From Vulcanimicrobiota bacterium (GTDB taxonomy: Bacteria > Vulcanimicrobiota > Vulcanimicrobiia > Eremiobacterales > Eremiobacteraceae): 32,223 bases of DNA. The translations under genes and the position numbers were made by a program. Within the stretch, counting starts at the first letter, position 1. Every line of letters starts with the position of its first letter. Below the pieces are notes generated by a model. That model was not told where the DNA came from and made no database searches. It saw only the letters and a list, made by a program, of their open reading frames with translations. Positions 22,658 to 30,531 of this stretch are shown piece by piece. The DNA is taken from positions 1-32,223 of the forward strand of contig JAFAHD010000067.1 in NCBI GenBank assembly GCA_019237415.1. The letters run 5' to 3'.

Positions 22658-23607
22658 TGAAGATCGTCGTCCTGTCGATTCCGAATTGGTCGCACCGTCT
22701 GGTGGAGCGGTTGGGATCTGCATACTCAATCGCGGATGTCGACGCGAAGGATCAGATCGCATTGGCGCGCGAGCTGCCTGACGCCGACATTCTGGTCAGC
22801 GGCAGCTTCAGCGCAGCGCTGGCGCCGTTGTGCCGGTCGCTCAGACTGCTCATCTCTCCGTGGGCGGGAACCGAGAACATCGACCGCTCGGCGCTTCCTG
22901 CGGGAGTCGCGGTGGTCAGCTCGGGCGGCACCGAGGAGCCGATCGCCGAGTACGCGATCGCAATGCTGGTCGCGCTGCGGCGCAGGCTGCGAGAAGCAGA
23001 TCGCGCCCTGCGCAGCGGCGAGTGGGCCTTCGGTTTTTGGGGCGGCGCATTTGTCGACGAGCTCTTCGATTCGACGCTGGGGCTGCTCGGCTTCGGGCGC
23101 ATCGGCCGCGAAGTGGTCAAGCGCGCGCACGCGTTCGGCATGCGCTGCAGCGCCTTGACGCTGCATCCGGAGAGAGCCGTCGACGTCTCCGGATGCGCTG
23201 TCGGGCCGCTTGCGGAACTGGACGCGGTCGACTCGTTGGTTGCAGATGTGGACGCGCTGGTGATCTGCTGCGAGCTTTCGGACATCACCCGCGGAATGAT
23301 CGACGCGCGCCGGCTCGCGCTGATGAAGGCGAGCGCGGCGATCGTCAATGTCGCGCGCGCTCCGATCTGCGTGGAGCGCGACCTCTACGAGGCGTTGCGC
23401 CAGAAGCGCATCGCGGGAGCGGCCCTCGACGTGTGGTATGAGTATCCGAAAGCCGCGGGAGAGCGGATGGCCCCGTCAGCATTTCCGTTCCACGAGCTGG
23501 ACAACGTGATCATGACGCCCCACTACAGCGGCTGGACGCGCGCCGCGCTCGCGCGTCGCCTCGAGGGGATCGTGCGCACGATCGAATCGTTTGCCGCCAG
23601 CGCGTGA
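22657..23607 (+). CDS. D-isomer-specific 2-hydroxyacid dehydrogenase family protein
   Basis: 316 residues. The NAD-binding loop is GLLGFGRIGREV, with a catalytic Arg in NVARAPICVERDL and His in TPHYSGWT; the acid partner lies near LDVWYEYP. The pattern matches the D-2-hydroxyacid dehydrogenase fold (phosphoglycerate, glyoxylate/hydroxypyruvate or formate dehydrogenase-like), oxidising or reducing a 2-keto/2-hydroxy acid. The NVARA signature departs from the usual N-x-x-R-G, replacing Gly with Ala. Start ATG overlaps the methyltransferase stop. Its last 85 bases are antisense to the end of the UDG gene, so the final residues are constrained on both strands. Confidence 0.9.
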   Translation: MKIVVLSIPNWSHRLVERLGSAYSIADVDAKDQIALARELPDADILVSGSFSAALAPLCRSLRLLISPWAGTENIDRSALPAGVAVVSSGGTEEPIAEYAIAMLVALRRRLREADRALRSGEWAFGFWGGAFVDELFDSTLGLLGFGRIGREVVKRAHAFGMRCSALTLHPERAVDVSGCAVGPLAELDAVDSLVADVDALVICCELSDITRGMIDARRLALMKASAAIVNVARAPICVERDLYEALRQKRIAGAALDVWYEYPKAAGERMAPSAFPFHELDNVIMTPHYSGWTRAALARRLEGIVRTIESFAASA

Positions 23608-24281
23608 GCGCGCTTGAAGACGCTGCGCAGCATCGGCAGCGTCAGTCTTCCGGTGTTGGTGTTCTGGCGGCCGGGGTGGTAACTCCCCAATAACGTGATG
23701 TCGCGCTTCCCCTTCGCGGCGAGCACGTATTCGGCGCCGTGCGCGAACCGCGGCCGGCGCCCGCTCTGCGTCGCGTAGCCGCGTTCGCGCAGGCGGTCGT
23801 ATGCGATGTCAAAGCCGATCTTGCCGAGACCGACGACGACGCGCACCTCCGGAAGCAGATCGAGCTCGGCGCGCATGTGATCCGCGCATGCTGCGAGCTG
23901 TTTCTTCGTCGGCTTGTTCTGCGGCGGCGCGCAGCGCAGGGCCGCGGTCATGAACGCGCCGATCAGCGCGAAACCGTCATCGCGCCGTTCCGATGTGGGC
24001 TGCGTGGCAAGACCCGCCTGATAGAGCGCGGGCGCAAGCCATGCGGCTGAGCCGTCGCCCGTGAACATGCGCCCGGTGCGGTTGCCGCCGTGCGCCGCCG
24101 GTGCGAGCCCGACGATGAGGATGCGTGCGTCCGAGTCCCCGATGCTCGGCACGGGTTTGCCCCAGTAGATGTCGTGCGCGAACTCGCGCTTGCGGACGCG
24201 CGCGATTTCGGCGCAGTAGCGCCGGAGCTCGGGGCACCTGCGGCACGCGACGATCCGGTCGCGCACCCGGGCCAGCGTCAT
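23523..24281 (-). CDS. Family 5 uracil-DNA glycosylase (UDGb type, iron-sulfur)
   Basis: 252 residues. Motif 1 GLAPAAHGGNRTGRMFTGD (58-76) is diagnostic of family 5; it lacks the polar catalytic residue of family 1 and 4 enzymes. Motif 2 is GSYHPGRQNTNTGRL. Cysteines 13, 16, 117 and 132 are in position to hold a 4Fe-4S cluster. Enzymes of this family excise uracil, hypoxanthine and related deaminated bases and are common in heat-tolerant archaea and high-GC bacteria. ATG overlaps the stop of the upstream SDR gene (ATGA). The last ~28 residues are basic and lie antisense to the 2-hydroxyacid dehydrogenase. Confidence 0.93.
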   Translation of the reverse strand: MTLARVRDRIVACRRCPELRRYCAEIARVRKREFAHDIYWGKPVPSIGDSDARILIVGLAPAAHGGNRTGRMFTGDGSAAWLAPALYQAGLATQPTSERRDDGFALIGAFMTAALRCAPPQNKPTKKQLAACADHMRAELDLLPEVRVVVGLGKIGFDIAYDRLRERGYATQSGRRPRFAHGAEYVLAAKGKRDITLLGSYHPGRQNTNTGRLTLPMLRSVFKRAHALAANDSIVRTIPSRRRASAARVQPL

Positions 24282-25276
24282 GCGCGCCCGAGGTCCGGTC
24301 CGAGGCGCTGCATATCATAGTTCAGCGTCTCGGGCAGTCCTGCTTCGAGCGGCCGCGGATCGTAGCCGAGATCGCGCTTGGCTTTGGCGTTGTCGCCGAT
24401 ATACGTGACGCCGGCGATGATGCGCAGCGCTTCGCCCGTGTACATGGACGGCAACGGAATCGCCGCGCCGGCGACGCGCATGAACGCCGACATCGCGCGC
24501 ATCGTTGAAGGGCCCGGATGGATGGTGGGCGCTTTGATGCCGGTGATGCGCTCGGCAACGGCGAGGGTCTCGATCACCGTGTGCGGCGGGCCGGCGACGA
24601 TGTATGTCTGGCCGGCTTGGCCGCCTTCCATCGCGAGCAGATGCGCGCGCGCGGTGTCCTCGACGTGCGCCCAGCAAAACGCGGTGATGCTCGGCGCGAT
24701 CATGAGCGTTCTGCGCAGGTACGCGACGAAGGTCGCGTTCACCAAGCTCGTGTCGCCCGGACCGTACACGGCACCCGGCATGACGATGACGAGCGGCAGC
24801 CCGTCGCGCACCATCGGCTCCGCGACTTCGTGATGTGCGACCCATTTGGTCCGGTCGTATTCAGAGAGCCACGGTCCACCAGCCGTGCGATACGACTCGT
24901 CCACGAGCGCGCCATGCGTGTCCCCGTTGACGGCCAGCGTGCTGGTGTAAACGCCCCTCGGGATGCCGAGCTCCTTCATCGCGGTCAAGACATTGCGCGT
25001 GCCCTCGATGTTGATGGCCGCTCCTTGGGCCGGGTCGCGGTCGCCGATCTTGTACCAGCCGGCGATGTGGAAGACGCCGTCGGCGCCCGCCATCGGCGCG
25101 CGCAGGCTGACGGCGTCCGTGATGTCGCCCGCATGCAGGCGTACCCCGAGTCGCGCGAGATGCTGCGCGCGCGACGGGTCGCGCACGAGCGCGTCGACCT
25201 CCTGGCCGGCTTCCACAAGTAAACGCGCGACGCGCGAACCGATGAAACCTGTCGCGCCGGTGATGAAGAACCGCAT
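24278..25276 (-). CDS. Extended SDR, NAD-dependent epimerase/dehydratase (dihydroflavonol-4-reductase-like)
   Basis: 332 residues. It begins MRFFITGATGFIGSRVARLL, with the extended-SDR TGATGFIG nucleotide loop. FHIAGWYKIGDRDP, YTSTLAVNG and YDRTKW (Tyr-x3-Lys) are catalytic-region elements, and VIVMPGAVYGPGD follows. It resembles the hopanoid-associated HpnA / dihydroflavonol reductase branch. The open frame extends back to 25333 but the extra 19 residues are not SDR-like, so ATG 25276 is taken as the start. The gene is translationally coupled to the UDG by ATGA; no functional link is obvious. Confidence 0.9.
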   Translation of the reverse strand: MRFFITGATGFIGSRVARLLVEAGQEVDALVRDPSRAQHLARLGVRLHAGDITDAVSLRAPMAGADGVFHIAGWYKIGDRDPAQGAAINIEGTRNVLTAMKELGIPRGVYTSTLAVNGDTHGALVDESYRTAGGPWLSEYDRTKWVAHHEVAEPMVRDGLPLVIVMPGAVYGPGDTSLVNATFVAYLRRTLMIAPSITAFCWAHVEDTARAHLLAMEGGQAGQTYIVAGPPHTVIETLAVAERITGIKAPTIHPGPSTMRAMSAFMRVAGAAIPLPSMYTGEALRIIAGVTYIGDNAKAKRDLGYDPRPLEAGLPETLNYDMQRLGPDLGRA

Positions 25277-25331
25277 CGCGTTCGCGTTTTGTGCCGCATC
25301 GCAGAGGCACCTTTCCGGCCAAGGAGGACGC

Positions 25332-25367
25332 ATGCGCCGCCTGGGCCAAGGCGCGGCGTGCGAGTGA
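25332..25367 (+). CDS. Leader ORF (11 residues) ahead of the VIT-family gene
   Basis: AAGGAGG at 25321-25327 is a near-perfect ribosome-binding site that faces not the transporter but this ATG, four bases later. The frame reads 11 codons (MRRLGQGAACE) and ends in a TGA that overlaps the GTG start of the next gene (GTGA). No ribosome-binding site lies close before that GTG, so the transporter is probably translated by re-initiation. The peptide has no recognised domain; the role would be in coupling. Confidence 0.5.
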   Translation: MRRLGQGAACE

Positions 25368-26080
25368 CGACAGACAAGCCATCACAACGACAGCGCCTTG
25401 TCGGCGAAGCGCAGAGCGGCACGATACGGGCCGCGGTCCTCGGCATCAGCGACGGACTCGTCACCAATGTATCGCTCATCCTCGGCGTGGCCGGTGCGAA
25501 TGCTGAAGCGGGCTTCGTGCGGCTCGCAGGCCTCGCGAGCCTTGTTGCGGGTGCGGGCTCGATGGCTGTGGGCGAGTACATCTCGATGCAGGCACAGCGC
25601 GAACTGCTCGAACGCGTGTTGCGCGACACGCGCGAAGACATGCGAACCGATCCCGAGTCGATGATCAGGCGTCTCACGCGCATCTTCGAAGAAGAAGGCG
25701 TGCACGATCACGATGCGAGGCACGCCGCTGAGACGGTCGCCGCCCAACCCGAACAGGCGGTGCAGACCTACGTGCAGGCGGGGCTCGGCTTCAATCCGTC
25801 TGAGTTGGGATCGCCCATCGCGGCGGCGCTCTCGTCCTTGGTCACGTTTGCGATCGGTGCGCTGATCCCGCTGCTGCCGTGGTACGTCTGGAGCGGCGAC
25901 CGCGCTGCGCTCGCTTCGATCATCCTTGGTGCGGTGTGCGCGCTCGCGATCGGCGCGTATCTCGGCCGGCAAACCGGCAAGGGATTACTGTACTCCGCGC
26001 TGCGGCAATTGTTGGTGGTCGCGATTGCCGCTTCGATCACATACCTCGTCGGGCGCATCTTCCGGGTGCCGGTCAAGTAG
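25364..26080 (+). CDS. VIT1/CCC1-family membrane transporter
   Basis: 238 residues from GTG 25364. It shows the VIT1/CCC1 hallmarks: AAVLGISDGLVTNVSLILGV in the first membrane span, MAVGEYISMQAQREL, an acidic cytoplasmic stretch (EEEGVHDHDARHA) and three C-terminal membrane spans (LVTFAIGALIPLLPW; ILGAVCALAIGAYLG; LVVAIAASITYLVG). Family members move Fe2+ or Mn2+ and belong to the vacuolar iron transporter group; the acidic/His cytoplasmic part probably senses or binds metal. Longer frames reach 25289 but lack homology. It is likely translated from an upstream leader ORF. It starts 87 bases from the divergent SDR gene. Confidence 0.9.
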   Translation: MTTDKPSQRQRLVGEAQSGTIRAAVLGISDGLVTNVSLILGVAGANAEAGFVRLAGLASLVAGAGSMAVGEYISMQAQRELLERVLRDTREDMRTDPESMIRRLTRIFEEEGVHDHDARHAAETVAAQPEQAVQTYVQAGLGFNPSELGSPIAAALSSLVTFAIGALIPLLPWYVWSGDRAALASIILGAVCALAIGAYLGRQTGKGLLYSALRQLLVVAIAASITYLVGRIFRVPVK

Positions 26081-26118
26081 CGCGCGGAACTAAGAGCGGG
26101 TCCAAGAAAGGACAGTTC

Positions 26119-26547
26119 ATGCCAACACGGACAGCACAAGCGCAATGGAACGGCGATCTGCGCGGCGGAGGCGGGCGCATGCGCTTCGGCAGCGGCGCGT
26201 TTGACGGCGCCTACTCGTTCGATTCGCGTTTCGGCGACGGGAAGGGGACGAATCCCGAGGAGCTCATCGCGGCAGCGCACGCGGGTTGTTTCAGCATGGC
26301 GACGGCCGCCGCGCTCACGCGCGCGGGATATCCGCCTAAGTACATCGACACGAACGCGACGCTGACCATCGAGCAAAAGCCGGAGGGGTACCGGATCACG
26401 TCGATCGCGCTCGACACGAAGGCGGAAGTGCCCGGAATCGACGAGGCGCAATTCAAAGCGATCGTCGACGAGGCGAAGAGGACGTGTCCGGTCTCCGTCG
26501 CGCTGGCCAGCGTGAACATCACCTTGACCGCTGCGTTGAAGCGCTAG
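26119..26547 (+). CDS. OsmC-family peroxiredoxin
   Basis: 142 residues. The OsmC domain carries GTNPEELIAAAHAGCFSMA with the peroxidatic cysteine and, about 70 residues on, the resolving cysteine in KRTCPVSVAL; both are present. OsmC and Ohr proteins reduce organic hydroperoxides using small thiols. The HAGCFSM sequence fits OsmC more than Ohr. The ATG at 26119 is preceded by AAAGGA. Neighbours are an iron/manganese-type transporter and a secreted aspartic-protease-like protein, consistent with oxidative or metal stress, but no regulator is seen. Confidence 0.93.
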   Translation: MPTRTAQAQWNGDLRGGGGRMRFGSGAFDGAYSFDSRFGDGKGTNPEELIAAAHAGCFSMATAAALTRAGYPPKYIDTNATLTIEQKPEGYRITSIALDTKAEVPGIDEAQFKAIVDEAKRTCPVSVALASVNITLTAALKR

Positions 26548-26554
26548 CCGGGCG

Positions 26555-27418
26555 ATGAAGCGAGCTTCGTTCCTCGCCGCACTGGGCGGGTGCGCACTGG
26601 CGCCAATAGCCGTTTCGCCGCTTGCCGCGCGCGCGGCGAGTTTGCCGGGCGAAACGGCGTTGACGCCGCTGTTCAAAGGCGGCCGGCCATTCCTCACGCT
26701 CACGCCGCCGGATGGGTCGCGCGCGCTCGCATGGCTCGACACCGACGGGAGCGGGTTCATCACACGCGCCTTTGCGCAGCGTGCCGGGCTCGCGCTGCTC
26801 AACGGTCGCGCTGCGTTGCCCAAGTTCGCCGAACCGCTGCCGCCGGTCGGCGGGGATGGCATGCTGCCCATCATCGATCCGGATCCGAAAGATCCGATCC
26901 TCGCGGGGATCGACCTCCAGCTCGGCAGTTCGTGGTTTGCCGGCCGAGTGTGGACGATCGACTACCGCAACGAACAGATCCTGTGGCATCCGGACGGGCA
27001 CTCGATCACCGCGGATGCGATCAATCCCGTGAAACTGCATTTCCCGACCCCGGGGTATCCGTCGGTGCCGGTGGTCGTCGAGGGCGAGCTGGTCGAGATG
27101 ATGCTCGATACCGCCGCCTCAGTCGTCGAGAAGACCGGCACGGTGTTCGCGACGAGTTTCATCACCCGCGAGCGCTTCGCGAAATGGCATTCGGCGCACC
27201 CGGAGTGGAACGTGAAGAACATCTCGCCCGGCGTCGATCAGATCGAAGTGCCGGAAGTGAAGATACTGAGCATCGGGCTGGGCGACGTCGCGTTCACGAC
27301 GCGCCCCAACGACGACGTGTTCGAAGGCGAGCACGTTGCGGGCAAGCTCGGATCGAATGCGTGGGCCTTCCACGTGCTGATGCTCGACTACATCCGCGGA
27401 ATGGCCGCCTTCGAGTAG
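26555..27418 (+). CDS. Secreted retropepsin-like aspartic protease family protein
   Basis: 287 residues. An N-terminal export signal (MKRASFLAALGGCALAPIA...ARA, residues 1-28) precedes two half-domains of retroviral-protease character: LAWLDTDGSGFITRAFA (Asp-Thr-Asp-Gly/Ser) and VEMMLDTAASVVEKTG (Asp-Thr-Ala). In retropepsin-like folds each half gives one catalytic aspartate; here both halves are in one chain. GGC near residue 12 might be a lipobox but its surroundings (ALGGC) are poor. The function is probably periplasmic or surface proteolysis or a non-catalytic relative. It starts seven bases after osmC and ends four bases before an epimerase gene. Confidence 0.7.
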   Translation: MKRASFLAALGGCALAPIAVSPLAARAASLPGETALTPLFKGGRPFLTLTPPDGSRALAWLDTDGSGFITRAFAQRAGLALLNGRAALPKFAEPLPPVGGDGMLPIIDPDPKDPILAGIDLQLGSSWFAGRVWTIDYRNEQILWHPDGHSITADAINPVKLHFPTPGYPSVPVVVEGELVEMMLDTAASVVEKTGTVFATSFITRERFAKWHSAHPEWNVKNISPGVDQIEVPEVKILSIGLGDVAFTTRPNDDVFEGEHVAGKLGSNAWAFHVLMLDYIRGMAAFE

Positions 27419-27422
27419 CGTC

Positions 27423-28427
27423 ATGGATTTGTTGATCATCGGCGGCACGAGGTTCTTGGGTCCGCATGTGGTCGAGGCGGCGCTTGCGCGCGGCGACCGG
27501 GTAACGCTCTTCAATCGCGGAGGCAGCGGTGCGACGCCTGCAGGCGTCGAGTGGATCAAGGGAGATCGCGATGGCGGTCTGGGCGCGCTTGCGGGCGGGC
27601 GGTGGGATGCGGCGATCGATACCTGCGGTATGGTGCCGCGCATCGTGCGGGCGTCAGTGGAGGCGATCGGTCCGGATGTCGGACGCTACGTCTTCATCTC
27701 GACGATCAGCGTGTATCCCGAAGACTTCGGTGGGTCGCTCACGGAAGATGAACCGGTCATCGCGTTAGCGGATCCATCAGTCGAAGAAGTGACGCCGCAG
27801 ACATACGGCGGGCTCAAAGCGCTGTGCGAAACGGAGGTCACTTCGCGGTTGGGCGATCGCGCGCTGATCGTGCGGCCAGGTCTGATCGTGGGACCGCTCG
27901 ATCCGACCGATCGCTTCACCTACTGGCCGAACCGGTTCGCGCTCGGCGGCGAGGTGCTGGCGCCCGGCACGCCAGACGCATATGTGTCGTTCATCGACGT
28001 GCGCGATTTAGCGCGCTTTCTCTTGGACGCAGTCGGCGCAGGCGCATCCGGCGTGTACAATGCAAGCGGAACGTATGGCGTGATGACGATGAGCGACGTC
28101 CTGGGCGCATGCTCGCGCGCGGCGGATGGCGGCGCGCCGGTCTGGGTCAGCGAGGCGTTTTTGCTCGCCAACGATGTGACGCCGTGGACGGAAATGCCGT
28201 TGTGGGTGCCGCAGGGCGAAGACGTCATCATCAGAGCGAGTTCTGCTCGCGCGGTCGCGGCCGGGCTTGCATACCGGCCGCTCGATGACACCGTGCGCGC
28301 GACGCTTGCATGGACGCGCGGATTGGGCATCGATCGCGCGCTGCGCGCCGGCCCGACGCGCGAGCGCGAAGAGGCGCTGCTGCGGAAATGGAAGCTTACG
28401 GAGGCGGAGGCCACTTCGCAGCGCTGA
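27423..28427 (+). CDS. NAD-dependent epimerase/dehydratase (atypical SDR)
   Basis: 334 residues. IIGGTRFLGPHVVEAALARG is the nucleotide-binding N-terminus, with the GGTRFLG loop of the CSP41/RNA-binding-like atypical SDRs. RYVFISTISVYPEDF is followed by QTYGGLKALCETEV, where the expected YxxxK is YGGLK. VRPGLIVGPLDPTDRF and VSFIDVRDLARFLLDAV are also epimerase-type. The substrate is not evident. The stop is 32 bases inside the convergent DUF5996 gene. Confidence 0.88.
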   Translation: MDLLIIGGTRFLGPHVVEAALARGDRVTLFNRGGSGATPAGVEWIKGDRDGGLGALAGGRWDAAIDTCGMVPRIVRASVEAIGPDVGRYVFISTISVYPEDFGGSLTEDEPVIALADPSVEEVTPQTYGGLKALCETEVTSRLGDRALIVRPGLIVGPLDPTDRFTYWPNRFALGGEVLAPGTPDAYVSFIDVRDLARFLLDAVGAGASGVYNASGTYGVMTMSDVLGACSRAADGGAPVWVSEAFLLANDVTPWTEMPLWVPQGEDVIIRASSARAVAAGLAYRPLDDTVRATLAWTRGLGIDRALRAGPTREREEALLRKWKLTEAEATSQR

Positions 28428-29286
28428 CGCCGGCTTCAAAACCGCTCTTGCAGAAATCGAGCAGCGTGCCGCGCGGGTCTTCGGCGCTGCGCACCGAGCT
28501 GAAGGGAAGCAGTCCGAGATGCCCGCCGCCGCTCGGCTGCCAACTCGCCTGACCAGGCGGTCGCAACGGCAGCTCGATCAGCGTCGGCGGTTCCGGCGCG
28601 GTGTACGTATAGTACGCCGGCATCGGCGTGTTTGGATCCCCCGCCCAGAAACCGACCGCGATCACTTCGTGGGAATACGCTTCGCGCTCGACGCGGTTCG
28701 CTTGCGGACGCGGCGGCGCGCGCCGCCCGGAGTATTGGCCCATCGCGAGATCGAGACTGTGCCAGAACAGGTGCACCGGGCTCGTCTTGCCGATGAAGCC
28801 GTCGGCGTGCTGTTCGTAGACATCGCGCGTCCAGAGCATGATGTGCCACCAGCGCCGTATCGCGTCGGAGTCGTAGCTGTGGTGCTCTTCGTCGCGCGCG
28901 AACGGGGTCGACATGTCGACGCCGTAAGGCCGGGCTCGGATCGTGACGTCGATGCCGAGGTCACGCAGCGCCTGCATGAAGTCGCGGTAGAACGTCGCGA
29001 CGGAAAGGCCGTCGTGCAGCGGCATGTGGTGTTCGCGTCCGTCCGACACCGTGATGACGAGTTCGTTTTCGTTGAAGTCGAACGTGACGTCGAAGAAAAG
29101 GTCGCCGTAGCGCAGCGGCGGGCTGTACAGGCCGCGCGCCGTCAGATGCAGCGTGATGTGCCACCAGTGGTTGCGATGCGGCGCGAGCGCGAGGCGGACC
29201 TTGCCGACGATCTGCGCCCAGAGGTGCATGGTGCGTTTTGTCGGTTCCCACGCCTCGTACGGAAGAGCTGGCAACGTGAATGACAC
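28396..29286 (-). CDS. DUF5996 family protein
   Basis: 296 residues. The N-terminus EAWEPTKRTMHLWAQIVGK followed by APHRNHWWHITLHLTARG is the DUF5996 signature, whose many His/Trp residues (HLW, NHWWH, DEEHHSYD, RRWWHIMLW, HLFWHSLDLAM) are conserved. The protein has no signal peptide and no membrane helix; function is undefined. A metal site formed by these histidines is possible but not shown. It ends in a Gly/Pro-rich tail (AAKWPPPP), antisense to the epimerase end. It follows the RMD1-like gene by 15 bases on the same strand, so they are probably one operon. Confidence 0.8.
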   Translation of the reverse strand: MSFTLPALPYEAWEPTKRTMHLWAQIVGKVRLALAPHRNHWWHITLHLTARGLYSPPLRYGDLFFDVTFDFNENELVITVSDGREHHMPLHDGLSVATFYRDFMQALRDLGIDVTIRARPYGVDMSTPFARDEEHHSYDSDAIRRWWHIMLWTRDVYEQHADGFIGKTSPVHLFWHSLDLAMGQYSGRRAPPRPQANRVEREAYSHEVIAVGFWAGDPNTPMPAYYTYTAPEPPTLIELPLRPPGQASWQPSGGGHLGLLPFSSVRSAEDPRGTLLDFCKSGFEAGVSAAKWPPPP

Positions 29287-29301
29287 GATCGGTCCTCCGT
29301 C

Positions 29302-30408
29302 TTAGTGGCGCAGCCCGAGGATGCCGACGACGATCTCGATGGCGATGAGCACGATGACGATCAACTCGAGGAATTCGCCGCGCGCTGTCTGCGCCTGATC
29401 CGTCAGGTATCGGTAGACATCGCCGACGCTGTCGAGCTTTGATTCGATCTGCTTTTGCCAGACGTCAAGGCCGAGGCGCTTTGCGACGGCTCGATAGACG
29501 CGCGCGTAGTAGGCGTCGCCGACGATCTTGAGCGCGTTGCTGGCGCGGTCGATGAGCTCCCGGATGTCGACGAGCAGGTAGCGCAGCTCCTGAGCGCGCT
29601 CTTCCGTGCCGCGCCTGTGCAGCAGCGGCCAGCGCGGGCGCGGCGGCACGTCAGCGGCGTAGATGGCGTCCAGCTCGGCGTCAAGCTGCGCGTCGTATGT
29701 CCGGAACTCGACCAGCTGCGAGTTGGCGAACTCGAGGAGGTCGAGCAGGACCTCGGCGTTGTCCTTGCTGTCGTAGATGAATGCGGAGTCCCATTGCACC
29801 ACGACGAGGTCATCGGGCAAGTAGCTGAAGTGCTGGCGCAGCGTCTCATCTTGTTCCGCCGGCGCGAGCGGCTGATGTTCGGCGTGCATCAGGCCGACGA
29901 TCGCCGCGCCGTAGTGATCGAGCAGCGCGGCGGCATCGAGCGGCACGTCGAGCCGCTCGAGCGCGCTTGTGAAATAGTCTTCGACCAGCGTCGGATGCGG
30001 ATCGCCGAGCGCGGAGGCGCAATCGCGCAGGATCTCGTCAAGCACGCGCCGCGCCTCGCTGACGAGCCGGTCCCCGGCGCGCAGACCGATCGCGAGGTCG
30101 ATGTACCCGGACCACGGGCCGGAGTATGGGAACGCGAAGCGGATCGAGATGACGCCGTAGTCGTAGATCTTCACCCGCGCGCTGGCGGTGACGCCGTCGA
30201 GCGCGACGGGCGGAAGGTTTGCTCCCAAGGGCGGCACGGCGAACTGGATGTGCTCGGCGGTCGGCGCCGCGCGAAAGCGCAGCGGCGCGGGCTCGGCGCT
30301 TTCGCCGGCGATGCTGCGCAGCTTCGTGAGGTCGATCGTGTCGGAGACGTCGAAGAGAAAGCTGGTGTAGAACGTCGCGTTTGCAATCTGCGGACCTGCG
30401 ACTGGCAT
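29302..30408 (-). CDS. C-terminally membrane-anchored RMD1/DUF155-like protein
   Basis: 368 residues. The first half has YDYGVISIRFAFPY and a beta-rich domain; then YLPDDLVVVQWDSAFIYD and DNAEVLLDLLEFANSQLVEFR. The second half is helical: ELRYLLVDIRELIDRASNALK and WQKQIESKLDSVGDVYRYL. One membrane segment lies at the very end (LELIVIVLIAIEIVVGILG, about 347-365). This organisation matches the RMD1/Sif2-like DUF155 family, known from mitochondria (RMND1) and some bacteria, whose members sit at membranes through a C-terminal anchor. Recognition is by architecture and the last 60 residues, not a search. A CTG seven codons upstream lies behind AGGAGGA and could be the real start. Confidence 0.6.
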   Translation of the reverse strand: MPVAGPQIANATFYTSFLFDVSDTIDLTKLRSIAGESAEPAPLRFRAAPTAEHIQFAVPPLGANLPPVALDGVTASARVKIYDYGVISIRFAFPYSGPWSGYIDLAIGLRAGDRLVSEARRVLDEILRDCASALGDPHPTLVEDYFTSALERLDVPLDAAALLDHYGAAIVGLMHAEHQPLAPAEQDETLRQHFSYLPDDLVVVQWDSAFIYDSKDNAEVLLDLLEFANSQLVEFRTYDAQLDAELDAIYAADVPPRPRWPLLHRRGTEERAQELRYLLVDIRELIDRASNALKIVGDAYYARVYRAVAKRLGLDVWQKQIESKLDSVGDVYRYLTDQAQTARGEFLELIVIVLIAIEIVVGILGLRH

Positions 30409-30439
30409 GGCGCCAGTCTCGCCGCGCAGCGTGCTGGAT

Positions 30440-30461
30440 TCCTCCTCGGCCGGCAGGAGGA
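30440..30461. promoter_or_regulatory. Inverted repeat carrying a ribosome-binding-like sequence on both strands
   Basis: TCCTCCT (30440-30446) and AGGAGGA (30455-30461) form a perfect 7-bp inverted repeat around CGGCCGGC. It lies between the leftward RMD1-like and the rightward DUF4239 genes, so each transcript would present AGGAGGA. If transcribed through, the stem would hide that site. No start codon lies at the usual spacing on the plus strand; on the minus strand CTG is ten bases away. Confidence 0.4.
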
Positions 30462-30531
30462 GCGCTGCTCGCCGAAAAGCTGATGGATGCGGCTCTCACC
30501 CATGCTTGCATGACGGAGGCTTTGCCAAACG

